Below are positions 1 to 6,460 of a stretch of DNA of 13,078 bases, piece by piece. How positions within the stretch are numbered: the first letter of the stretch is position 1; each line of letters starts with the position of its first letter. The position numbers were made by a program, and so were the translations under genes. Below the pieces are notes generated by a model. The model saw only the letters and a list, made by a program, of their open reading frames with translations, was not told the DNA's origin and did no database searches. The DNA lies in the NCBI GenBank assembly GCA_958430865.1, contig CAUDNR010001108.1, positions 3,283 through 16,360 of the forward strand, given 5' to 3'. Source of the stretch: Entrophospora sp. SA101. Taxonomy: Eukaryota; Glomeromycota; Glomeromycetes; Entrophosporales; Entrophosporaceae.

Positions 1-575
1 TGGCTAATGTTCTATCTGGTTCTAATCTATAAAAAAGACCTGTTTCATCCATGTTGTATATTCTTTCAGGTGGATAATTACTACACATATTTTTTAATAA
101 TGGTAAGGCTTCAGTAATTGCATTTAGATCAGCTGATGATGCCTCTCCTTGAAGCTTTCGTACTTGAATTCCATTACGTTTTTTAAACCTATGGAGCCAT
201 CCAGAAGAGAAAGCCAATGTTTCTTCTGGTACCCCCAATCCATTTGCTATTTCCTTGGCTTTTTCAATTAAAATAGCATCGCTTAAGATTACTCTGTTTT
301 GATAAATTAAAATAAATTCCTTAAGAGCAAGTTCAAGTTCAGGAACTGTTAGATTTTTGTGTCTTTTGGTATCTGGATTAGTAACTTCAGTATTAAGTAT
401 TTCTTCTTTTTTTTTGCAGAATTCTTGTTATAGTTGTTTCAACCACTTTAATTCCCCATTTTTGTTCAATCCAACCAACATATTCTTTTCTGGTCATTTT
501 ATTATTAGAGTTTGCAAATAAACAAAATTCATATTTTTGAGAATTAGATAAAGTTATTTTACTCTTTGGAGGCAT
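1..575 (-). pseudogene. pogo/Tigger-type transposase, N-terminal part, frameshifted
   Basis: This encodes the N-terminal part of a Tc1/mariner-superfamily (pogo/Tigger) transposase, which binds the terminal repeats and cuts and pastes the element. It reads from the ATG at 573-575 leftward and runs off the window at position 1. The first 60 residues form a CENP-B/Tc5-like helix-turn-helix (EYVGWIEQKWGIKVVETTIT). The frame breaks in a run of nine A on the coding strand near 409-417. With eight A it continues, through LTVPELELALKEFILIYQ, a second DNA-binding module (SSGWLHRFKKRNGIQVRK), and then YNMDETGLFYRL, which carries the first catalytic Asp of the DDE domain. All visible Trp codons are TGG. 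The frameshift could be real decay or a homopolymer sequencing error. The family assignment is firm from the motifs; the remaining catalytic domain lies outside the window. Confidence 0.85.
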
Positions 576-839
576 TTTTATTTAAAAGTACTAAAGGAAT
601 AAAATATTTTAATGAGATAAGTGTGAGTGTAAAAATTAGATGGTTGGATACATAAGAATATATAGGTTAAGTTATAATGGAAGTTTTATTTTTTAAAATT
701 TATTACAAGAGTTTAGTTATTAAATAAATTTCTTGATTCATGTCTTATTTATGATAATTTTGACTGCATAAGCTTCTCTACTTGTTTTCTTTGTTCTTTG
801 TTCTAATAACAATAACCTTTGTATCTATTAAAAAAAAAA

Positions 840-1060
840 AAGAATTCTTTAGTTTCTTGTCACTTAATAAAAATGAACAATTCTTTACCCGCCTGTTACA
901 AAATAATTCTTTATCTCTTGCTAATAATAAATTTAATTCTTTATTCATTATCATCATTTACTAAGTATAAATTTAATTCTTTTATATTCTTTATCATCAT
1001 TTACTAAGTATAAAATTTTAATTCTTTATCATCTCTTACAAAAATCAATTCTTTATACAT
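840..1060. repeat. degenerate tandem repeat, unit beginning AATTCTTTA
   Basis: About seven copies of a 25-45 bp unit starting with AATTCTTTA follow one another. The two best copies share TTTATCATCATTTACTAAGT near 945-970 and 990-1010. The array lies in the untranslated 5' part of the Tigger element. Open frames over it are low-complexity and not credible genes. Confidence 0.7.
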
Positions 1061-1295
1061 TTTTTTTTTTAACACAACGAAGGAAACAAGGAAAAATTAT
1101 TTAATTTATAACGTCGCACAATTTTTATTGGACGATGATCACGTGAAAGTCACGGGCGTGCACTTAGAGAGGGAGTTTTATATAGTTGGGAATGGAAAAT
1201 GACCGTGCAGTGCAGGGGAGAGGGGGTGTGCACTTATCTCTAATTACCAAGCTTGGGAATGAGTGAGAGTGTGCACTTAGAGGGGTTTGACTGTA

Positions 1296-1640
1296 TACAA
1301 ATAAAATTTTTTTATTTTGTATATACATAAAAAACAAAATATAACATAATGATAATAACAATATCATTGTCAACTCATAAATTCATCAATGCAACATTTG
1401 TTTTGCTTCTTGGGTGCTTCAATAAGAAATTTTCTCTTTTTAACTTCAATACACAATTGGCTCACTTATCTTATCAACACCCTCATTATCTTTAACTTCA
1501 GATTGCCCCAACACTATGTTTACAATTTCTTGTTCTGTCATTTCATAATAAATTCATCAGCATTTAAAGAAATAAAAAAAATGACATTATATACAAGTGT
1601 CATTGCCAAGAAATAGTTAACAATATGTTCAATTTAAAAT
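1296..1640 (-). other. possible transposase C-terminal tail remnant
   Basis: On the minus strand near 1450-1545 a short frame reads MTEQEIVNIVLGQSEVKDN and then an acidic stretch. This resembles the acidic tail after the DDE domain in pogo/Tigger transposases. A basic stretch (EVKKRKFLIEAPKKQNK) follows in another frame. The piece is too short for a firm assignment. No other feature is visible in this interval. Confidence 0.25.
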
Positions 1641-1827
1641 GTTGTTAATATTTAATATTAATAATACATCATTACACTTATTTTATGATACACTTATTCC
1701 TGTATTATTATAAAATTAGGCTATCCAAAAAAGGCAAGAATCATCATTATCTGTAATATTGAGAGAATTTTATTATAAGTGACATATATGGATTTTTAAA
1801 AAATATTTGCTAAATTGAATATATATG

Positions 1828-1950
1828 AAAATCCATTAAATCCATTAAATCAAGATAAAATAATTATAGAAAAATTTGGTTTTGAAAATTTATCTGTTAA
1901 ACCCCTAAATCTGCTAAATCAAGGTCCGTTAAATCAAGACCCACTGTGTA
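1828..1950. repeat. solitary pogo/Tigger-like terminal repeat arm
   Basis: Read on the minus strand, the DNA begins CAGTGGGTCTTGATTTAACG and continues with repeated GATTTAac/GATTTAgc blocks. Human Tigger and fungal pogo termini have this pattern of CAGT plus repeated GATTTAACGGA-type units. No matching arm or transposase is visible close by, so this is probably a solo or internally deleted copy. The open frame across it is a by-product of the repeats. Confidence 0.45.
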
Positions 1951-2048
1951 TAAGTAACGAAACCATTGCTGTATGACTTTAAAATTGCCAAAATAAGAAA
2001 ATATCACAGATCTGATTAAAATACAGAAAGAACTGCAAAAAAAAAATT

Positions 2049-2086
2049 ACACAAATTTTTTATTTGTGTTAATTAGTCTTTTTTTT
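2049..2086 (+). terminator. intrinsic (Rho-independent) terminator-like hairpin
   Basis: ACACAAAT and ATTTGTGT (2049-2056 and 2062-2069) form a perfect 8-bp stem with a 5-T loop. An eight-T tract follows at 2079-2086. It lies just upstream of the first code-4 gene. An unresolved open stretch before it, about 1951-2068, also carries TGA codons (ISQI-TGA-LKYRKN). The geometry fits an AT-rich bacterial terminator, but the stem is AT-rich and the spacing to the T tract is 9 nt, so chance is possible. Confidence 0.4.
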
Positions 2087-2130
2087 GAAAATATATACTG
2101 TAAATCATAATTCAAATAAAAAAAAAATAA

Positions 2131-2632
2131 TGTTTTAATTGTAAAAATTATAAAGAAGGTTTAGAAATTAATTGATGAGATGAAGAAAATAAAGAACATA
2201 CTGAATTTTGTTGTTGAGATTGTTCTGAAAACTTAATTCAAGAAGAATTTGATAACAAAATTGCAAGTTGAGAAAGAAATAAAAGGAAAATCTTTAGAGA
2301 AACCTTAAAAAAGGTTAAAAATAAAGAAAATTTTGATTGGCCTTTCAGAACAAGAATTATTAATCAAAAGGGAGTGGAAGGTGAGATAGGATTACTATTT
2401 GATGTCCTCAATGCAAAATCATGATATCACTGCTTATGAAGACAGTCAAGGACATAAATGTTCCCAATGCCATAATTGTAACCAGAAAATTGGAAGGGGT
2501 AAACAAAACAAACACTTTACTTGAAAAGATGATAACGCACCTAATTATATTTGTCCTAAAAGTGCTGAAGGAAAGTGAAATAGTTTGTCATATGTGTGAC
2601 AAAATGCAATTACAAAAAAGAGGAATGCTTAA
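2131..2632 (+). pseudogene. zinc-ribbon protein, TGA=Trp reading, decayed
   Basis: With TGA read as Trp, a coherent protein of about 165 residues appears. It starts with CFNCKNYKEGLEIN, then two TGA codons (2173-2178). A second cysteine knuckle, CC-(TGA)-DC (2209-2223), makes a likely zinc ribbon. A charged helix with a further TGA at 2269 follows, and then FDWPFRTRI with a normal TGG. Near 2410 the frame shifts by one base and continues as NHDITAYEDSQGHKC and a CxxCxxC cluster (2459-2479), with a distal Cys at 2552. Three more TGA codons (2522, 2576, 2597) precede a TAA at 2630. In the standard code it is closed repeatedly by TGA. No start codon is in frame; an ATG one base off at 2130 suggests a lost start. 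The specific function is not recognised. The last 50 bases overlap the presumed HIT gene start in another frame, so the true 3' end is uncertain. Confidence 0.65.
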
Positions 2633-3171
2633 ATCTCAAGTCTCTGATTTAGGGAATAGTATAAGTGCTGGGATGGTTTTAAGACGAAATTCTAAAGGTC
2701 ATGTAGCATTATGTACCAAACATCATGCTGGCACCTTTGAAGAAATAACTAGGCAAGAATGATCAAATATTTTGCCTGTGCTTAGGGATGTTGTAAAAAA
2801 AGTTGACAAGGCATATAATCCAGCAGGCTATAGAGTTAGTGGGAGGCATTCATTTTACCGACAGTTCATTTTACTGACAACACGCAGTGCGCCATTTAAT
2901 CTCCACATGATCAAACAAACAAATAAAATGCTAAAATGGCACGCCGTGTGTTGTCAGTAAAATGAACTGTTGGTAAAATGATTGTTGGTAAAGTAATACG
3001 TACCCAGAGTTAGTATACCAATATCACCAATTGGCACCCAAAATACACCCCATTTTTTATATGCAAATAGTTCCTAAATATAAAGAAGGTTATGGAAGTG
3101 TAGGAATCAAAAGTGTATTGGGAAAAAAATTTTACCCAGAAGTGGCTGAGAATGCAAAAAAGCTTTTCTAA
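2580..3171 (+). pseudogene. HIT-family protein, TGA=Trp reading, split by a transposon
   Basis: HIT proteins are nucleotide hydrolases or transferases and are standard in Mollicutes. The reading starts near 2580, where ATA sits in the start position after AGGAAAG, a good Shine-Dalgarno match. It opens with VCHMCDKM, like the CxxC start of bacterial HIT proteins. SKGHVALCTKHHAGTFEEIT matches the GHVLVIPKRH strand and loop. Then TGA (2760-2762) stands at a Trp and LPVLRDVVKKVDKAYNPAGY follows. The frame stops at an inserted element (2841-3005) and resumes exactly after it with IPISPIGTQNTPHF. A one-T excess in the run at 3053-3058 shifts the frame just before MQIVPKYKEGYGSVG, and the gene ends at TAA 3169-3171. 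The active-site motif is H-F-Y-M-Q instead of H-x-H-x-H/Q, so the middle His is lost. Size and motif order fit the family. Confidence 0.72.
2841..3005. mobile_element. MITE with 9-bp target duplication (Mutator-like)
   Basis: This 165-bp element is flanked by direct repeats AGAGTTAGT at 2832-2840 and 3006-3014. Its ends are GGG.../...CCC. The arms are long imperfect inverted repeats: CATTTTACCGACAGTTCATT from 2849 matches the reverse complement of 2934-2984. A 9-bp duplication with G-rich ends is typical of Mutator-like (MULE) elements. It has no coding capacity. Removing the element and one repeat copy restores the HIT reading frame. Confidence 0.85.
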
Positions 3172-3685
3172 TTGACAAATAACAATACAGTCAAATCTCG
3201 ATAAGCTGAACTTTTGGGAATCACAAAAATAGGATTGGCTTATCAAAATTCGATTTACGATACAAACAGGGCTGGCAGCGTAAAGGGTTAAAAGCCTAAT
3301 TTAGTAATAATCATCTTGACTAAACTTGACTAAACTTGATTGTTGGGTGATCGACTATTTTTAAACCGAATTTTATCATCATAAGACGAATTTTTATGAT
3401 CATATTCAGCTTAGAAAGTTATATTTTTATTATTTTGCACAAACCATTAAGTTCGGTTTATTGAGATTTGACTGTACTATTGTTGCAGAAAAAAGTAAAA
3501 TTGTTGCTAAATTACACATTGAAATAGGAAATATAACTATCTCCACCAAAGATCATTTGCCTAATAACATCAATGCTGTTGACCAAGAAACTTGAGATCA
3601 AATTGGAGAAGTTTGTCAAGAACTTATACAAAAAATAAAAACTGCATCATTTGCTTGTGGTTTTACTATCAAATGTGAACTTTAA
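3172..3685 (+). pseudogene. small unknown protein (74 codons), TGA=Trp reading, interrupted by a MITE
   Basis: The frame opens with TTG directly after the HIT stop codon, reads TNNNT, and is cut by the element at 3188-3474. With the element and one TA removed, codon ACT is rebuilt and the frame continues as IVAEKSKIVAKLHIEIGN. Next comes NAVDQET-(TGA 3593-3595)-DQIGEVCQELIQKIK, then a stop at 3683-3685. The TTG may be a real alternative start or a mutated ATG. No family is recognised. The tight spacing after the HIT gene suggests a former bacterial operon. Confidence 0.55.
3188..3474. mobile_element. Tigger/pogo-type MITE with TA target duplication
   Basis: The terminal inverted repeats are CAGTCAAATCTCGATAAGCT at the left end and, read inward from the right end, CAGTCAAATCTCAATAAACC, extending to about 24 bp. 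TA flanks both sides (3186-3187 and 3475-3476). The 287-bp element has no credible coding sequence. The CAGTCAAA terminus matches that of the larger Tigger element at 1271-1293, so a Tigger transposase could have mobilised it. It sits inside the small code-4 gene. Confidence 0.9.
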
Positions 3686-3686
3686 C

Positions 3687-3842
3687 AAAAAAGCCACACA
3701 ATTATGAAGAAAAGAAGCAGAAAATCCTTCAAGTTATAGCCAAACTTATTTTGCTTCTGAATTTACAATATTATTTTTCCTAGGTTCACATTGCAAAAAT
3801 GACAAAGGCAATTTAGACCCCAAAAAAACAATCAATTTCTAG
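3687..3842 (+). pseudogene. unknown short fragment, TGA=Trp reading
   Basis: Fifty-one open codons begin KKATQL-(TGA 3705-3707)-RKEAENPSSYSQTYFASEF, then ILFFLGSHCKNDKGN, and end at TAG 3840-3842. It has no start codon and no recognised family. It is listed because it lies in the same array and keeps the TGA=Trp pattern. It could be part of the next gene, broken by a frameshift, or a chance open frame. Confidence 0.3.
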
Positions 3843-3854
3843 GCACAATGGAGG

Positions 3855-4076
3855 ATGAAAAAATGGTGGAAAAAATAAGAGATCCAGAGACTTATTATAG
3901 AAAATGAAATAAAATTCCTAGAAAACCAACTTAATAAGAATAAAAGAGAGAAAGCTTACTGAATGATTGGTTGTGGAGTACTATTGTGCCTTCTAGTTAT
4001 TTGAGTTATTAAAGTAGTGAAGATTAGGAAACATAAGAGTTATTTATGTCACCTAACACTTTTTTATTTAGTATAA
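3855..4076 (+). pseudogene. coiled-coil, single-pass membrane protein, TGA=Trp reading
   Basis: From ATG 3855 the frame reads MKKWWKK (two TGG), then one TAA (3876-3878) where Gln would fit. A charged amphipathic helix follows (EIQRLIIENEIKFLENQLNK), then KREKAY-(TGA 3960-3962). The transmembrane segment MIGCGVLLCLLVI-(TGA 4002-4004)-VIKVV leads into a basic tail and stops at 4074-4076. Both TGA codons sit where Trp is natural, one at the membrane boundary and one inside it. The function is not recognised. The gene ends 18 bp from the stop of the convergent DUF7869 gene, a compact tail-to-tail layout. Confidence 0.5.
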
Positions 4077-5277
4077 AAATTATTCAATTACATTTTATGC
4101 TGGCTTGGGGCAAGTGATGTCTTTAAACTCATCTTTCAGGAATGGACAAATATTATTATAAAGGTATTCTTGTCTTTTATAGTCCAAAGGAGGAGGTGTT
4201 AGCACTAAAATATAGATAAAGCTCTAATTTCTTCAAAAATATTTGCTTTCTTGGTTTTCAATAAATTAGATTCAGTAAAAGGTCCATTAGCAACTTCTTG
4301 AACTTTCACTGTACCAAAATTAGTCGCTTCAAAAAGAAAATGCTAATATTTCTGTATGCTTGGTAATTTCTTAAAAAAAATTCCCAAAATAGCCCTTAAT
4401 ATCTAAATATTGAAACCCCTTTCCACCTTCATAACATTGAGCTTTATTTAATCCTGCTGGATTAAACTTTTTTATCACCTCAACCACATGGTCTAGATAA
4501 TCTATTCTTGTTCTTCTATAGAGTTTTTTAATCATGCCAAAATTACTATCGCATTTGAATTTGGTATGTCCTGGAATCATGAAATTCAATTCAATATCTT
4601 CATAATAACCACAAATTACTAAGTATAAGTAAAGTCAAATGGTGGTATTATTTTTATTTTATCCACCAGCATTATCACAAGTAATCTTTAAATGCTTTTC
4701 ACCTTTATTCATTTCTTAATTCCATCAAAAATCAAACTAAGAGTTCCATTAGGACCCTTTCCTATAATTTCATTTTCATTAAGAACATAATTAATTTGTT
4801 CCCTTATTGATTCATCTTGAATACCAAATAAATGAACTTTACATGGACTAAGATAATAAATTTTACTTACTCGTTGATCTAAATGTGGCACATGAACATT
4901 TTGGGCTCAATGATAACTGTAATGAGCAGTGACATCAATACTGCAATATGACATTTTACCCTTGGAATAATTTTGATTAACTGATTTTCTTTGTTCTTCT
5001 GCTAATTTTGTATTTTTATTATAATAATTTCTTTCTGATTTGGCCTTGGACAGATGTTCTTTAAATTTTTTAAGTAAATCTTTAGCTTCTTCTTCTTGCT
5101 GAGCATTATAATGTAAACCATCTTTAAAATGCTGACAAATATCACACAAGTCAGTCCTTGGACTCATAATTTGAATTTCTGGTGTCAATTGATGTCATAA
5201 CTTCCTGAATGCATCATATTTTAAGGATTTCAACTTACTGTTTTCCTCTAGACCAGCCAGAAAGTCTCTGTGCACAG

Positions 5278-5677
5278 ATTTCGGCCACGTTTACTTCGTC
5301 GAAAATTATTTCGTTGACAATCATTTCGTCGACACCCATTCCATCGAATGTTTGTTTCATTGAAAGTTCGTTTCGTCGAATGTTCATTTTGTCAAAAGTT
5401 TGTTTCATCGAATGTTCATTTCGTCGAAAATTATTCACCCTCGAGCCAGAGACCGAAAGGGTTAGATGTGAGGAGTGTGGGAAGTTAGTTAAGAAATTAG
5501 GCGAGAAAAGCGGAGTGTGTGGGAAGTGTGAGGAGAAATTTGTTTAATGAAGTTTTTTTTTTGTGACGAAATAATTTTCGACGAAATGAACTTTCGATGA
5601 AACAAACTTTCGACGAAATGGGTGTCGACGAAATGACTGTTGACGAAATGATTGTCGACGAAATGAATCAGACCCCT
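5278..5677. mobile_element. inverted-repeat element with tandem 15-bp units in its arms and a zinc-ribbon ORF inside
   Basis: Both arms consist of a roughly 15-bp unit of the form ATTTCGTCGACAATC, repeated six to nine times. The left arm is 5290-5437. The right arm, 5565-5670, is its inverted copy. Likely target duplications are TGTGCACAG (5269-5277) and TGTGTACAC (5678-5686), 7 of 9 identical. Collapsing them rejoins the minus-strand DUF7869 frame. The 9-bp spacing suggests a Mutator-like element. The exact ends are uncertain by several bases. Confidence 0.65.
5438..5547 (+). CDS. small zinc-ribbon coding segment carried inside the element
   Basis: Between the arms a GC-richer stretch reads RVRCEECGKLVKKLGEKSGV, then CGKCEEKFV and TAA (5545-5547). 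Two CxxC pairs about 14 residues apart make a classic zinc ribbon. An open frame from 5209 enters through the left arm, so its N-terminal part would be repeat-derived sequence. It could be a captured host exon (as in Pack-MULEs), a fragment of an element protein, or a chance frame. The contrast in base composition with its surroundings favours capture. No specific function can be assigned. Confidence 0.4.
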
Positions 5678-5741
5678 TGTGTACACGAGAAAAATATGAG
5701 AATGACTGTAAGTGTTCAAGGTGGTGTGCGTGCTTCAACAT

Positions 5742-6200
5742 CTGTTAAATTCCGATAATCAAACATCGCATATTTGAATTGTTTCTTTTTCAACAATGTG
5801 TTGCCTTGATGTCTTATAATTGTTTAATATTGTTTGATATTTAATATTGATTATTAAAACCAAAACGGTATATACCAATCATATATTGACTTGATAAGAA
5901 TCTTGTAGTAAATACAGACAGATTCTGCACCATGTTTTGATTTCAATAAGATATTTACATAAAATAATAAAAAAGTGTATATCAATACAAAAAAAAAAGT
6001 ACTTCTCGCTGGGAATGAACAGCACATCGTTTTCTTTAGAAGAACATACCAGACAACATTCATGTAAAAAATAAATTATTTTTCAAAAGAAAAAAAGTCA
6101 ATCGCGTCAACAAAAAAACAATATGGGCTTCTTTTGTACGACCCATAAGTGTATATTAATATATATAGATCAAATAAAAATTATTGTTTTTATAGAAAAA
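5742..6200. other. AT-rich intergenic stretch, no gene seen
   Basis: No credible coding sequence was found. There are A tracts and a TATA-like stretch (6152-6168) that could serve the putative gene starting at 6201. Confidence 0.5.
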
Positions 6201-6269
6201 ATGCCATACAAACATGGAGATCGTAAAAAAAGAGGAGAAACCAAGAAAGAAGAGGCATTCGCTGAATAA
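6201..6269 (+). pseudogene. possible first exon of the bZIP-like gene
   Basis: ATG at 6201 opens a basic peptide, MPYKHGDRKKRGETKKEEAF, that ends at TAA 6267-6269. The Lys/Arg-rich composition would suit the basic region of a bZIP factor whose zipper lies at 6461. No GT donor joins the two in frame, so either a splice site or a base has been lost, or the two pieces are unrelated. Confidence 0.3.
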
Positions 6270-6460
6270 ATGTTATTTTACTTAAAAAGAATGGTGGTTA
6301 TTGCCATTTGTTACTGGTTATTATTAAAAAAATGGTGGTAATGATTATTGATCAGTCTTTTTTTTTTTTGTAAAAAATATTATCATATTTTATCAAGAGA
6401 CATTACTGAAGATAAAGTAATGTTGTTTATTCTGGTATTAATATAATTTTCAATTAATAG

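Larger units (their letters stand above)
1..1293 (-). mobile_element. Tigger/pogo-type DNA transposon, 5' portion with terminal inverted repeat
   Basis: The transposase at 1-575 is followed on its 5' side by about 700 bp of non-coding DNA. That stretch ends in GTGCACTTAGAGGGGTTTGACTG (1271-1293) and a TA dinucleotide at 1294-1295. On the element strand this reads CAGTCAAACCCC..., the form expected of a pogo/Tigger terminal inverted repeat next to a TA target duplication. GTGCACTTA occurs three times near this end (1158, 1228, 1271), probably as subterminal transposase-binding sites. The other end lies outside the window, so the match between the two termini cannot be checked. Confidence 0.65.
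4095..5741 (-). pseudogene. DUF7869-type (DDE transposase-like) protein, TGA=Trp reading, decayed
   Basis: The body of the gene runs from about 5276 down to TAA at 4095-4097. Recognisable blocks in order: KYDAFRKL-(TGA)-HQLTPE; MSPRTDLCDICQHFKDG; a coiled coil; SIDVTAHYSYH-(TGA)-AQNVHVPHL; CKVHLFGI; QINYVLNENEIIGKGPN; ITCDNAGG-(TAA)-NKNN; TTI-(TGA)-LYLYLVICGYY; FMIPGHTKFKCDSNFG; and a tail RQEYLYNNICPFLKDEFKDI. The order and the D-DN-GHTKF motifs match DUF7869-containing transposon proteins of animals, fungi and oomycetes, from memory of that family. The three TGA codons (5195, 4907, 4635) fall at positions that are Trp in the family. Frameshifts lie near 4712, 4376 and 4195. In-frame TAA (4659) and TAG (about 4345) replace Gln codons. 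The element at 5278-5677 interrupts the 5' part; beyond it a frame from ATG 5741 (LEHLQSFSYFSRVH) joins across. Confidence 0.7.

Noticed and set aside
782..1007. Plus-strand open frames of 60-62 codons
   Set aside because: They lie over the AATTCTTTA tandem repeat and give low-complexity Phe/Ile/Asn/Lys peptides with no domain.
1799..1985. Open frame with ENPLNPLNQDKIIIEKFG
   Set aside because: It is produced by the repeated TTAAATCAAG units of a Tigger-like terminal arm and has a TAA directly upstream and downstream.
2421..2759. A 113-codon plus-strand frame starting at ATG 2421 as a standard-code gene
   Set aside because: Only its 3' half (from about 2580) has protein-like sequence (HIT). 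Its 5' half is a shadow of the zinc-ribbon frame, and it ends at a TGA that reads as Trp.
2131..4076. Mitovirus-like endogenous RNA virus as the source of TGA=Trp
   Set aside because: No polymerase motif (GDD block) was seen in any frame, and the block holds several small genes on both strands.
5235..5719. Minus-strand frames with repeated FRRNEHSMKQTFD or FVDNHFVD
   Set aside because: These are translations of the tandem 15-bp units in the element arms, not proteins.
2131..5741. Mitochondrial DNA insertion (NUMT) as the source of TGA=Trp
   Set aside because: Fungal mitochondria also read TGA as Trp, but a HIT protein, zinc ribbons and a DUF7869 protein are not mitochondrial genes and no rRNA, tRNA or respiratory gene is visible. 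A mitochondrial plasmid is not fully excluded.
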